This document shows positions 27,380-37,100 of a stretch of DNA of 64,000 bases, one piece after another. The notes beneath the pieces were generated by a model. That model was not told where the DNA came from. It made no database searches and saw nothing but the letters and a program-made list of their open reading frames with translations. Origin of the DNA: Leptotrichia sp. HSP-342 (lineage in GTDB: Bacteria; Fusobacteriota; Fusobacteriia; Fusobacteriales; Leptotrichiaceae); NCBI RefSeq assembly GCF_041199995.1, contig NZ_CP165646.1, forward strand, positions 1,550,001-1,614,000. The letters are read 5' to 3'. The position numbers and the translations under genes are program-made. Numbering within the stretch: position 1 is the stretch's first letter; every line of letters begins with the position of its first letter.

Positions 27380-27484
27380 TTATTTTTCTTTTTTATCTTT
27401 CAATTTTTTCTGAATAAATTTCACCATTAAAAATCCAGTTAATCCTCCTGCAATCATAGCAACAATTACTAATATTTCTTCCAT
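27380..27484 (-). CDS. Tiny single-span membrane peptide (34 aa)
   Basis: 34 codons starting at 27484, with GGAGGT about ten bases upstream. MEEILVIVAMIAGGLTGFLM forms one membrane helix with a GG..G motif, followed by a basic tail (VKFIQKKLKDKKEK). It resembles the next upstream peptide in its EEILVI start, glycine pattern and position, so the pair may be a duplication. Orientation would be N-out/C-in by the positive-inside rule. Role unknown; class I holin-like, toxin-like or transporter-accessory peptides are possibilities. Confidence 0.5.
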   Translation of the reverse strand: MEEILVIVAMIAGGLTGFLMVKFIQKKLKDKKEK

Positions 27485-27514
27485 ATTATAGTTTACCTCC
27501 AAATCTTTCTAAAA

Positions 27515-27664
27515 TCAACCATCTAATTTTTCTTCTTCTAATTTATCTTTGCTTTCAATTTTTCCTAATTTTCTAAGAAAAGCAACTATTAATCCTATTC
27601 CAGCTGCCCCTCCAATAATCGTTAAAAAATACGTTAATATAACTAAAATATCCTCTTTATTCAT
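27515..27664 (-). CDS. Tiny single-span membrane peptide (49 aa)
   Basis: 49 codons starting at 27664 with AAAGGA about ten bases upstream. MNKEDILVILTYFLTIIGGA and the next residues (AGIGLIVAFL) make one hydrophobic helix with a GGAAG motif, then a basic stretch RKLGKIESKD and an acidic end. It is similar in layout to the 34-residue peptide 30 bases downstream. It follows purN by 27 bases and may be co-transcribed with the purine genes. Confidence 0.5.
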   Translation of the reverse strand: MNKEDILVILTYFLTIIGGAAGIGLIVAFLRKLGKIESKDKLEEEKLDG

Positions 27665-27691
27665 ATTTTAGTCATTCCTTTGCTTTTAAAA

Positions 27692-28315
27692 TTATTGTTC
27701 CAATAACTTTTTAATCCCTTCAATCAGCAAAATATGCTCCTTTTCCAGCACCCTCTTTTGCAAAATTTCAGGCGTATCATTCTCATAAACAGGCACTTTC
27801 ACATTTGTTATAATTTCTCCTGTGTCTATTCCATTGTCTACAAAATGGATTGTACAGCCGCTTTCTTTTTCCTTGTTTGCGATTACAGCTTCGTGGACTT
27901 TTATTCCGTACATTCCTTTTCCACCGTATTTTGGGAGAAGTGACGGATGAATATTTATAATTTTACGATTCCATTTGTTTATGAAATTTTCTGATAAAAT
28001 TGACAGATAACCTGCAAGTACGATGTAATCTGTTCTTTCTGTATCATTTTCCAAAATAGCGTTTATTTCATCTGATAAATTTTTTCCAAATAACTTTTTA
28101 TCGAGCATTATACTTTTTATCCCATGTTTTTCAGCTCTTTCCAGTCCAAAGCATTCCCTATCAGCAATAACGTAGGAAATTTCACAGTTTAAGTTGTCGT
28201 TTTCAATATTGTCGATTATTGACTGTAAATTGGAGCCTGAACCTGATATAAATACTGCTATCCTCGTTTTTTTATTTCCTGTATCATTTTTTGAATTTTC
28301 AATTATTTTAGACAT
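27692..28315 (-). CDS. purN: Phosphoribosylglycinamide formyltransferase
   Basis: Third step of purine synthesis: transfers a formyl group from 10-formyl-THF to GAR. 207 residues with FISGSGSNLQSIID (phosphate-binding), VLAGYLSILS, the NIHPSLLPKYGG motif containing the catalytic Asn-His pair, and the later Asp in FVDNGIDTGEII. Its ATG overlaps the end of purM by 13 bases. It closes the purine gene series in this window. Confidence 0.95.
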   Translation of the reverse strand: MSKIIENSKNDTGNKKTRIAVFISGSGSNLQSIIDNIENDNLNCEISYVIADRECFGLERAEKHGIKSIMLDKKLFGKNLSDEINAILENDTERTDYIVLAGYLSILSENFINKWNRKIINIHPSLLPKYGGKGMYGIKVHEAVIANKEKESGCTIHFVDNGIDTGEIITNVKVPVYENDTPEILQKRVLEKEHILLIEGIKKLLEQ

Positions 28316-29301
28316 ATTTTTTCATCACCTTTTCCAATATGTCCAATTTCATAAGCATTTTCACCATTTTGTCCTAAAATTTCAATCACTTTTTCCTTAT
28401 CTTTTGCATCCACAATCAATACAAATCCTATACCCATATTAAATGTTCCCCACATTTCCTCTTCATTTACTCTTGAAAATGCATCGTGTTTAAATAATTC
28501 GTGAATTTGAATTTTTGATTTTTGTATATTTGCACAAAGTCCATCAGGTATTGTTCTTGGAACATTTTCGATTAGTCCTCCACCAGTAATGTGAGCCATT
28601 CCGTTGATTTTTACTTCCTTCATTACAGCCTGAACTGGTTTTACATAAATCTTTGTAGGAGTCAATAAATGTTCCCCAATTGTTTTTCCACTGTAAACTT
28701 CAGTAAAGTCAGTAAATAATTTTCTGATTAATGAAAAACCGTTACTGTGTGCTCCACTTGATGGAATTGCAATTAAAACATCGTTTTCCTTAACATCTGA
28801 ACCATTCACAATTTGGTCCTCTTCTACCGCCCCTACTGCAAATCCTGCAATATCGTATTCTCCTAGAGTATAAAATCCTGGCATTTCAGCCGTTTCTCCA
28901 CCAATTAAGGCAGCTTCTGACTGCAAACATCCTTCCACAACTCCGCTTACAATTTCAGCCGACACATTTGAATCTAATTTCCCGCAAGCTAAGTAATCTA
29001 GGAAAAATAACGGTTTCGCTCCGTGACATAAAATATCATTTATACACATTGCTACGCAGTCTATTCCTACTGTGTTGTAAATCCCTGTTTCAAATGCAAC
29101 TTTTAATTTTGTCCCAACTCCATCAGTTCCAGAAACCAGCACAGGCTTTTTATAATCTCCAAGTTTGTATAAAGCTCCGAAACTTCCCAAATCATTCATA
29201 ACATTGGCATTATATGTGCTTTTGGCACCATTTTTTATTTTTTCTACACTTTTATACCCTTCTTCTTTATCTACTCCCGAATCTTTATAAGAAATTGACA
29301 T
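28303..29301 (-). CDS. purM: Phosphoribosylformylglycinamidine cyclo-ligase
   Basis: AIR synthetase, fifth step of purine synthesis. 332 residues. N-terminal SYKDSGVDKEEGYKSVEKIK, KPVLVSGTDGVGTKLKVAFE, DCVAMCINDILCHGAKPLFFLDY and MAHITGGGLIENVPRTIP are all family hallmarks. GGAGG precedes the start. It follows the MITE-altered YciI-like gene; the native YciI stop would have been about 20 bases from this start. Confidence 0.96.
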   Translation of the reverse strand: MSISYKDSGVDKEEGYKSVEKIKNGAKSTYNANVMNDLGSFGALYKLGDYKKPVLVSGTDGVGTKLKVAFETGIYNTVGIDCVAMCINDILCHGAKPLFFLDYLACGKLDSNVSAEIVSGVVEGCLQSEAALIGGETAEMPGFYTLGEYDIAGFAVGAVEEDQIVNGSDVKENDVLIAIPSSGAHSNGFSLIRKLFTDFTEVYSGKTIGEHLLTPTKIYVKPVQAVMKEVKINGMAHITGGGLIENVPRTIPDGLCANIQKSKIQIHELFKHDAFSRVNEEEMWGTFNMGIGFVLIVDAKDKEKVIEILGQNGENAYEIGHIGKGDEKICLK

Positions 29302-29353
29302 TTTTTCCTCCTATTATATCTTTTATTCTACAAATGTTTTAAAATTTTTGTTA

Positions 29354-29458
29354 TATAGTAAAATTAGTTTAAAACAAAACTCAAAAATTATGACTATTTT
29401 ACTCAAACCCTAAATTATATAATTTCTATCAGTTCAATTTTAAATGGGTTCGAGTATA
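29354..29458 (+). repeat. MITE-like element, copy 2 (inside the YciI-like gene end)
   Basis: TATAGTAAAATTAG to GGGTTCGAGTATA, 105 bases with TA on both sides. Its right arm supplies the last codons and TGA stop of the YciI-like gene. Joining the flanks with one TA gives an alternative, longer reading that ends 20 bases before purM. Confidence 0.9.
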
Positions 29459-29713
29459 TTTTGTAGGAAAAAATTCCGTAATTTTATATTCTGCAATTTC
29501 ATTTGCATTAAATGGATCTTCCAAAATTATACTTTCTACTTCTGATAAACTTTCTACATTTAACAAAATTACACCGCCCGTTCTAGGATTTTTTCTTCCT
29601 GAACAAATGAATTTTCCCATTTCATAATATTTTTCCAAAAATTTTATGTGTTCTTCTAAATGTTTTTCAACTTCACTTACTTCCTTTATATAATTCAAAT
29701 TTACAATATACAT
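29429..29713 (-). CDS. YCII-domain protein with MITE-derived C-terminus
   Basis: 94-residue YciI-like protein (ferredoxin-like fold): MYIVNLNYIKEVSEVEKHLE, His at the EEHIKFLEKYYEMG helix, SGRKNPRTGGVILL, PFNANEIAEYKITEFFPTKY. The last eight residues (TRTHLKLN) and the stop are encoded by an inserted ~105-base repeat. The downstream flank still carries the likely original tail (NKNFKTFVE then TAA) in frame if the insertion is removed. YCII proteins are small enzymes or binding proteins of unclear role. Here it sits between purF and purM in a purine operon. Confidence 0.85.
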   Translation of the reverse strand: MYIVNLNYIKEVSEVEKHLEEHIKFLEKYYEMGKFICSGRKNPRTGGVILLNVESLSEVESIILEDPFNANEIAEYKITEFFPTKYTRTHLKLN

Positions 29714-29722
29714 TTTTTCACC

Positions 29723-31174
29723 TTATTTCTTTAATTCCTCTAAAGCCTCTTTTTGAATTGGTGTCAACGAATCATAAAACTCTTCTTCATAATCACCCAA
29801 GCCAGCTGGATAATCTCCATTAAAACATTCCATGCAAAGCCCTGTATACGGTGCGTCAAAATCAAGCCCTATTGACTCAATCAGCCCATCTATGCTAAGA
29901 AATGCAAGCGAATCTGCTCCTATATATTCTCTTACTTCCTCAACAGTTTTATTTGCCGAAATTAATTCAGATGATTTTGAAACATCTATTCCATAAAAAA
30001 TAGGAAATTTAAATTCTGGAGATGCAATACGGACATGCACTTCCTTTGCTCCCGCTTCTTTTAACAGCTGAACTATACGGCTTGAAGTTGTCCCACGGAC
30101 TATTGAGTCATCTATCATAACTACAACTTTATCTTTTACAACACTTTTTACAGCGGACAATTTCATTCTGACACCTTGTTCACGTAATTCCTGTGTTGGC
30201 TGAATAAAAGTACGCGCTACATATTGATTTTTGATTAATCCCATTTCATAAGGCTTTCCAATTTCTTCTGCATATCCACTTGCCGCTGATAATGATGAGT
30301 TAGGAACTCCAATTATAATATCTGCATGTTCAACTGGAGCTTCCTGCGCCAATCTTCTTCCACATCTTTTACGTGACTTATGAACATTTACTCCAGAAAT
30401 ATCTGAATCAGGACGTGCAAAATACACATATTCCATTGCCGCAATGGCAGTTGAAGTATTTTCAGTGTATTTTTCTATTCTATATCCACTTTCATCAATA
30501 ATAACCACTTCTCCAGATCTTATATTTCTAATAAACTCCGCTCCAACAATTTCCAATGCACACGTTTCGCTTGCCAAAATATAAGCTCCATTTTTTGTTC
30601 TTCCTAAAATTAAAGGACGAAATTCAAATGGATCTACTGCCCCATACAATTCTGTCTGAGTTTGAATTACGAAAGAAAATCCACCTTTTACTTGACACAA
30701 TGCATCTTTTAACTGGCTCAGAAAATCTTTTTCCTTGCTTCTTCTTATCAAGTGAACCAATACTTCAGTATCAGACGAAGAATGAAAAATTGCACCGTGT
30801 TCTTCTAGCTCTCTTTTTAACGTCCTTGCATTAATCAAGTTTCCATTGTGTGCCAAAGCAATGCTTCCATCAAAAAATTGAAATAAAAATGGCTGAATAT
30901 TACGTCCACTGCTACTTCCAGAAGTTGCATACCGCACATGCCCTATGGCACTATTCCCTTCCAGACGGTTAAATATCCTGTCATCATTAAATACTTCTGA
31001 CACTAATCCAGGACCACGATGTCCGTTTACACGTTTTCCATCACTTACCACAATTCCTGCCGCTTCCTGCCCTCTATGCTGAAGACTATGAAGCCCATAA
31101 TAAGTAAGCTTTGCCGCATTAGGATGTCCATAAACTCCAAATACTCCGCATTCCTCATTCAAACTCTTAATCAT
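29723..31174 (-). CDS. purF: Amidophosphoribosyltransferase
   Basis: First committed enzyme of purine synthesis. 483 residues with the glutaminase domain first (short propeptide, catalytic Cys in [15 protein letters not shown], then [23 protein letters not shown]) and the phosphoribosyltransferase domain with PRPP loop [19 protein letters not shown]-terminal cysteines (GLCMECFNG) are consistent with the 4Fe-4S-binding PurF class, together with an upstream CGRR. The YciI-like gene follows after 9 bases. Confidence 0.96.
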   Translation of the reverse strand: MIKSLNEECGVFGVYGHPNAAKLTYYGLHSLQHRGQEAAGIVVSDGKRVNGHRGPGLVSEVFNDDRIFNRLEGNSAIGHVRYATSGSSSGRNIQPFLFQFFDGSIALAHNGNLINARTLKRELEEHGAIFHSSSDTEVLVHLIRRSKEKDFLSQLKDALCQVKGGFSFVIQTQTELYGAVDPFEFRPLILGRTKNGAYILASETCALEIVGAEFIRNIRSGEVVIIDESGYRIEKYTENTSTAIAAMEYVYFARPDSDISGVNVHKSRKRCGRRLAQEAPVEHADIIIGVPNSSLSAASGYAEEIGKPYEMGLIKNQYVARTFIQPTQELREQGVRMKLSAVKSVVKDKVVVMIDDSIVRGTTSSRIVQLLKEAGAKEVHVRIASPEFKFPIFYGIDVSKSSELISANKTVEEVREYIGADSLAFLSIDGLIESIGLDFDAPYTGLCMECFNGDYPAGLGDYEEEFYDSLTPIQKEALEELKK

Positions 31175-31290
31175 TTGTAATTTTCCTCCATTTTTATTAT
31201 AAACTATTCTAAATTTATAATTCTATTGATATTTTTACTATATCTCCCATTTATCTGACAACAAGTATTCGAGACTCTCTTGCTAATATA

Positions 31291-31397
31291 TATAGTAAAA
31301 CTGCTTTAAAACTAAACTCAAAAGGCTATGACTATTTTACTCAAACCCTAAATCTATATAATTTTTAGTAGTTTAATTTTAAATAGGTTTGAGTATA
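31291..31397 (+). repeat. MITE-like element, copy 3 (between purC and purF)
   Basis: TATAGTAAAACTGC to AGGTTTGAGTATA, 107 bases. It lies in the 243-base gap between the purF start and the purC stop. Confidence 0.9.
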
Positions 31398-31417
31398 CTT
31401 TAAAATTCCTAAAAAAT

Positions 31418-32134
31418 TTATTTCAGCACTTCTTCCAAACGACGTAAAACTTCACGATATGCTCCCATTACATCTCCTAAATCCTGTCTAAATCTATCCT
31501 TATCCAATTTTTTAAGTGTATCCTTATCCCATAATCTCATTGAATCTGGACTTATTTCATCAGCCAGCAAAATATTCCCATCCTTATCTCTTCCAAACTC
31601 AATTTTATAATCTACCAAAATCAAGTTCATTTTATCAAATAATTTTGAAAGCAAGTCATTTATCAAAAAAGTTTGCTCCTTAATCTCAGCCAATTCTTCT
31701 TCGGTTACCAATTCCAAAGCCAAAGCATGATCATCATTCAATAGCGGATCACCTAAATCATCATTTTTATACGACAGTTCAAATGTGGGTCTTTTAAAAA
31801 TTTTTCCTTCTTCCGCTCCATATCTTTTCACAAAACTTCCAGTCGCCCTATTTCTAATAATCACTTCCAAAGGCACAATTTCCACCTTTTTACAAAGTTG
31901 TTCTCTTTCATTCAAAGTTTCAATCCAGTGAGTTTTCACACCATTTTTTATCAAATATTCATAAATCAATGTAGAAATTTTATTATTCAAAATCCCTTTA
32001 TCTTCCAACTGATCCTTTTTAACCCCATTAAAAGCTGTCGCATCATCTTTAAAATACATAATTATTTCATCTGCTTTATCTGTTGAAAAAATTGATTTTG
32101 CTTTTCCTTCATAAATTTGTTCTCTTTTTTCCAT
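31418..32134 (-). CDS. purC: Phosphoribosylaminoimidazole-succinocarboxamide synthase
   Basis: SAICAR synthetase, 238 residues. [53 protein letters not shown], and [31 protein letters not shown] are all diagnostic. Preceded by purE and followed by a MITE copy and purF. Catalyses ATP-dependent addition of aspartate to CAIR. Confidence 0.96.
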   Translation of the reverse strand: MEKREQIYEGKAKSIFSTDKADEIIMYFKDDATAFNGVKKDQLEDKGILNNKISTLIYEYLIKNGVKTHWIETLNEREQLCKKVEIVPLEVIIRNRATGSFVKRYGAEEGKIFKRPTFELSYKNDDLGDPLLNDDHALALELVTEEELAEIKEQTFLINDLLSKLFDKMNLILVDYKIEFGRDKDGNILLADEISPDSMRLWDKDTLKKLDKDRFRQDLGDVMGAYREVLRRLEEVLK

Positions 32135-32255
32135 TTTTTATTTCCTCCTAATTTCTAATTTTTAATATATTTTCTATTTTTTCTCTAATCTTTATAAATT
32201 TTTCAAATACTAATTTTTATTCTACTAACTTAACATTTTCTTATTTTAACCAAAT

Positions 32256-32735
32256 TTATAATTCTATTTTTTTCTCATTATCTGCAATAAACTTAGCTTT
32301 CATTTCTTTTCTGAAATTAATCAGTTTTTCCTTAATTTCAGGATATTTCACTGCTAAAATCTGTACAGCCAGCATCCCCGCATTATACGAATTATCAATT
32401 CCAACTGTTGCCACAGGAATAGATTTTGGCATCTGTACAATTGAATAAAGTGCATCAAGCCCTCCAATCGCTCCATTTAAAGGTACGCCTACAACAGGAA
32501 GAATTGTCTTTGAAGCAATAACTCCAGGTAAATGTGCCGCAAGCCCAGCTCCAGCGATAATCACTTCTGCACCTCTTTTTTCAACATCAGCCAAAACTTC
32601 TTCCAATTTTTCAGGAACTCTGTGAGCAGACAACACATAAGCCTCAAACTCAATCCCAAATTCTCTCAAACAATTTGCTGCACCTCTCATTTTGTCAGTA
32701 TCTGACTGACTTCCAAAAAATATTGCTACTTTCAT
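32256..32735 (-). CDS. purE: N5-carboxyaminoimidazole ribonucleotide mutase (PurE)
   Basis: 159 residues with FFGSQSDTDKMRGA, LSAHRVPEKLEE, AGAGLAAHLPGVIASKTILP and VGVPLNGAIGGLDALYSIVQM, the PurE active-site loops including the conserved SAHR histidine. No purK is in the window, which would fit either a class II (direct CO2) enzyme or a distant purK. Length and sequence fit the family. Confidence 0.95.
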   Translation of the reverse strand: MKVAIFFGSQSDTDKMRGAANCLREFGIEFEAYVLSAHRVPEKLEEVLADVEKRGAEVIIAGAGLAAHLPGVIASKTILPVVGVPLNGAIGGLDALYSIVQMPKSIPVATVGIDNSYNAGMLAVQILAVKYPEIKEKLINFRKEMKAKFIADNEKKIEL

Positions 32736-32814
32736 TTTATAAATCTCCCTTCATTTCTTCTTTACTTATTTTTACTTATCTATATAAAAATCAGCTTTCT
32801 TTTTATTTGAATCA

Positions 32815-33930
32815 CTATCTGCTTCTTGCAAGTTGTTTTCTTATAACTTGTTCTATTTCGTTATTTCTTTTCATAAGAAGTATTCCAATTGCATTTATAT
32901 CTGTATATTTCTTATTTTCCATATCAGACATTATTTGATTAATTAATTCTAAATTTGATTTATTTTCTTTTTTAGCCAAAAGATATATTTCTTTGTTTAT
33001 TATTGTTTTGGAGTTTATAAATTCATACTCCTTATTTTCCATCGTATCTGATAATTTTTTTATTTCTGATTGAATTTTTTTCAAATCTTGTAAATATTTT
33101 TCGCTGTCTTTTTCTTCAACTGGAACTTCAAATGTCTCTTCTGCATTATAAATTTCATTCCAATCGTACAATTTATAACAAAATATATCAATCAATAAAC
33201 TTTCTTTAAACAAATCGCCTATTGGTGTATTATTTCCATATTGCTGATCTGCATAAAAAACAGCCGTTTTTTTTAGTAAATATTTTAATTTAAAAATAAA
33301 TATTTTGTTTAATTCCCTATATTTTTCCTTACGTTGTTTAATACTTTCTAAATATTCAGAATTTAAAGTTTTTCCCTTTGCAAAATTGTCCTTTTTATAA
33401 TCTCCTGATTGATAATAATTTTTCAAGTTATCTGCTTTTAACTTCCAAATTTTTAATGATTCAATCCAATTTCCTGTTAATTTACTAAACAATTTATCTT
33501 TTTTATTTTCTTTTTCCATTGCCTGAATTATACTGTCAAAATCTGAAAAATTTTTTTCTGATGCCATTTTCAAAAAGTCATTTATTTGCTTTTCATCAGG
33601 TTTTAGAAAATTATTATTATCATCTAAAAATATCTTTTTATAATCATAAAAAAAATCTTTTTCATAAAAATACATGCTTATTTTAACAACATTGTTATCA
33701 TAACGAGGCATATTTTCAGCAATTTCTCTTAATTCTTCTTTCCAATTCTTAGGTATATGTTCAAAATCCAGCATTTCATCAAGTGAGATTTCACGTAGAA
33801 CATCCTGATTATTCACATTTTCAACCTTTTTATTTTGAGTATTTGTCGACTTTTCTTCTTTCTTTTGGCAATTTAACAAAACTAACGACAGCAAAATGGC
33901 TAAAAACAGAAATTTATTTATTTTTTTCAC
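32815..33930 (-). CDS. DUF3829-type lipoprotein inside the purine operon
   Basis: 371-residue envelope lipoprotein: signal MKKINKFLFLAILLSLVLLN with Cys at the lipobox, then a low-complexity Asn/Lys linker and a long helical domain (EKFYDYKK, FKESLLIDIFCYKLYDWNEIYN) similar to YiiG/DUF3829 proteins. It lies between purL and purE, which is odd for an envelope protein, and a MITE copy separates it from purL. It ends in TAG. Cellular role is unknown; its place in the operon may be an insertion or reflect a shared promoter only. Confidence 0.7.
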   Translation of the reverse strand: MKKINKFLFLAILLSLVLLNCQKKEEKSTNTQNKKVENVNNQDVLREISLDEMLDFEHIPKNWKEELREIAENMPRYDNNVVKISMYFYEKDFFYDYKKIFLDDNNNFLKPDEKQINDFLKMASEKNFSDFDSIIQAMEKENKKDKLFSKLTGNWIESLKIWKLKADNLKNYYQSGDYKKDNFAKGKTLNSEYLESIKQRKEKYRELNKIFIFKLKYLLKKTAVFYADQQYGNNTPIGDLFKESLLIDIFCYKLYDWNEIYNAEETFEVPVEEKDSEKYLQDLKKIQSEIKKLSDTMENKEYEFINSKTIINKEIYLLAKKENKSNLELINQIMSDMENKKYTDINAIGILLMKRNNEIEQVIRKQLARSR

Positions 33931-33968
33931 ACCAAACTCCCTTTACAAAAAACTAAAATTATTTAAGT

Positions 33969-34080
33969 TATACTCGAACCCATTTAAAATTAAGCTATTA
34001 AAAATTAGACATTAAGGTTTGAGTAAATAGTCATAGCCTTTGAGTTCTGTTTTAAAACAGTTTTACTATGCAAAGATAGA
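33969..34080 (-). repeat. MITE-like element, copy 4 (between purL and the lipoprotein)
   Basis: TATACTCGAACCC to CAGTTTTACTATG, 112 bases. The right-hand TA duplication is altered to TG, suggesting an older insertion. Confidence 0.88.
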
Positions 34081-34123
34081 ATCAATATTAATTCAAGATT
34101 CTATCTCCGTAACATAATTTTTT

Positions 34124-37100
34124 CTATTTAAAAAATTTTATTCCATTTCTAAAAATATTCTGCTCCTTATTCCCATAAATATTTTTATAAACATTCTTTC
34201 CTTTTCTTTCAGAATGTCCCATTTTCCCAAAAATTCTACCATTATGAGCAAGCATTCCTTCAATTGCATAATATGAACCGTTTGGATTAAATTGAGAATC
34301 CATAGTTGAGTTTCCATCTAAACCTACATATTTTGTTGCAATTTGATTATTTTTGAATAATTTTTTGTATTCTTCCTCTGTAATAATTATTCTTCCTTCA
34401 CCGTGAGAAATTGCGACAGAGTGAATATCTCCCTCTTCCATATCAGAAAGCCATGGAGAGTTATTTGTAATAATTTTTGTCTGCACAATTTTTGACATAT
34501 GTTTATCAATTGCGTTAAAGGTCAAAGTTGGTGAAGTTTCGTTCAATTCACGAATTTCCCCGTAAGGAAGTAATCCTGATTTTATAAGTGCCTGAAAACC
34601 ATTACAAATTCCTAAGATTAATCCATCTCTTTTTAGTAAATTTTCCACAGCTTCTTTAACTTTTTTATTTTTTAGGACAGCAACCATGAATTTAGCAGAG
34701 CCATCTGGCTCATCTCCTGCACTAAATCCTCCAGGAAGCATTAAAATCTGAGAATTATTAATTTCCTTAACAAAATTGTCTATTGAATCTAAAATATTTC
34801 TATGAGACAAGTTGTTAAACACTCCTATTTTAGAAATTCCTCCTTCACGGTTAAATGCTCTTTCCAAATCATATTCTGAATTTGTTCCTGGAAATACTGG
34901 TATAAACACTCTAGGTTTTGCATAAGTGTTTGAGATATTACTAATTATATTTTCATGCTCAATCTTAGCAAGTTTTTCATATTTTAAGCCTTCACAATGT
35001 GCAATTTCATGCTCTTTTGACACTTCTTTTTTTGTTGGGAAGATTTTTTCAAGTTTGCTTTCCCAATTTCCGATTAACTCATCTAATTCAAAAGTTATTC
35101 CATTTATACTAATTTTGGCTTCATCAGTCACTTTTCCGAGCAACATCGCATTTTTATGCTCAATATTTTCAGCAGTTTCCACAATAAATGCTCCGTAATT
35201 TACTTTAAACCAGTCATTTTCATCAATTTGTACCGAAACATCCACACCCAGTTTATTTCCAAATGCCATTTTTGCAATACTTTCTGCAATTCCACCATTT
35301 TTCACAGCCATAGCAGATACAATTTTTTTATTTCTTATATTTTCAGTTATAAAATCAAAGTTTGCCTTTAATTCATCAAGTTTTGGCAAGTCATTTTCAT
35401 CATTTGGCGTTGTAATTAAGTACACATTATTTCCAGCCTTTTTAAATTCGCTAGAAATTACATTTTCGGCATCTGTAACGCTTACTGCAAATGATACCAA
35501 TGTTGGCGGTACAGAAATTTCATTAAATGTTCCGCTCATTGAGTCTTTTCCACCAATTGACGGCAATCCAAAGGCTTTTTGAATGTGCAATGCTCCTAAT
35601 AATGCTGATAATGGTTTACCCCATTTTTTAGAATCCTGCCCCAGTCTTTCAAAATATTCCTGGAATGTAAATCTAATGTTTTTGTAGTTTCCTCCACCAG
35701 TGACAACTTTTGCCATTGACTCAATTACAGCGTAAGCACCGCCGTGGAATGTACTTTGTTTTGCAACATAAGGATTATATCCATACCCAACCATTGAAGC
35801 AACGTCTGTTTCTGCATTAATTACCGACACTTTCTGTACCGAAACTTCCGCAGGTGTCAACTGATATTTCCCACCAAACGACATTAATACAGTAGTTGCT
35901 CCAATCGTTGCGTCAAAAGTTTCAACTAACCCTCTTTGTGAAGCGACATTCAAGTCTTTCAGGTTATTTATAAATTTGCTTCTAAAGTCATTTCCTTCAA
36001 TTTCTCTGTTTAAATTCAATTTTGGCGTATTTTCAATTGTAATATTGATATTTGAAGCAGCTCCGTTTGTATTTAGGAAATCTCTTGAAATATCAACAAT
36101 TGCTTTTCCGTTGTATTTCATAACAAGCCTGTTAGAATCATTAATTTCGGCTACTTGATACGCTTCCAGATTTTCTTCGTTTGCAAATTCTATAAATTTA
36201 TCCAAGTTTTGTTTTTCAATAACAACAGCCATTCTCTCCTGCGACTCTGAAATAGCAAGTTCCGTACCATTTAGCCCGATATATTTCACTCTTACTTTAT
36301 TCAAGTCAATTTCAAGCCCGTCAGCAAGCTCTCCGATTGCGACTGAAACTCCTCCAGCTCCAAAGTCATTACATTTCTTAATTAATTTTGTAACATTTCT
36401 GTTTCTGAAAAGTCTTTGAATTTTTCTTTCAACAATCGCATTTCCTTTTTGTACTTCAGCACTTGATTTTTCTGAAGATTCTGTTGTATGCTCCTTAGAC
36501 GATCCAGTCGCTCCTCCAATTCCGTCTCTTCCAGTTCTTCCACCAAGTAAAATTACAATATCCCCATTTTCAGGCTTTTCACGAATAATATTTTCAGCAG
36601 GTGCCGCTCCCACGACAAGTCCTAGTTCCATTCTTTTAGCCTTATATCCTTCATCGTAAATTTCATTCACATGAGTTGTCGCAAGTCCGATTTGATTTCC
36701 ATAAGAAGAGAATCCATGTGCAGCTACTTGTGTAATAACCTTTTGCGGCAATTTTCCAGCCATTGTATCCTCAATTTTTTCAGTCGGATCAGCAGAACCA
36801 CTAATTCTCACAGCCTGATAAACATAAGTTCTTCCAGATAACGGATCACGGATTGCTCCACCAATACAAGTAGAAGCTCCTCCAAACGGCTCAATTTCTG
36901 TCGGATGATTATGAGTTTCATTCTTAAACTGCAAAATCCATTTTTCAGTAACTGTATTCTTTTTCCCATTTTCATCAATTCTTTCAATTGGCACATCAAT
37001 ATAGATCGAACACGCATTTATCTCATCCGAAACTTCCAAATCTGGCAAATTCCCATTTTTTCTCTGCTCTTTTCCAAAAATTGTAGCAAGATCCATAAGA

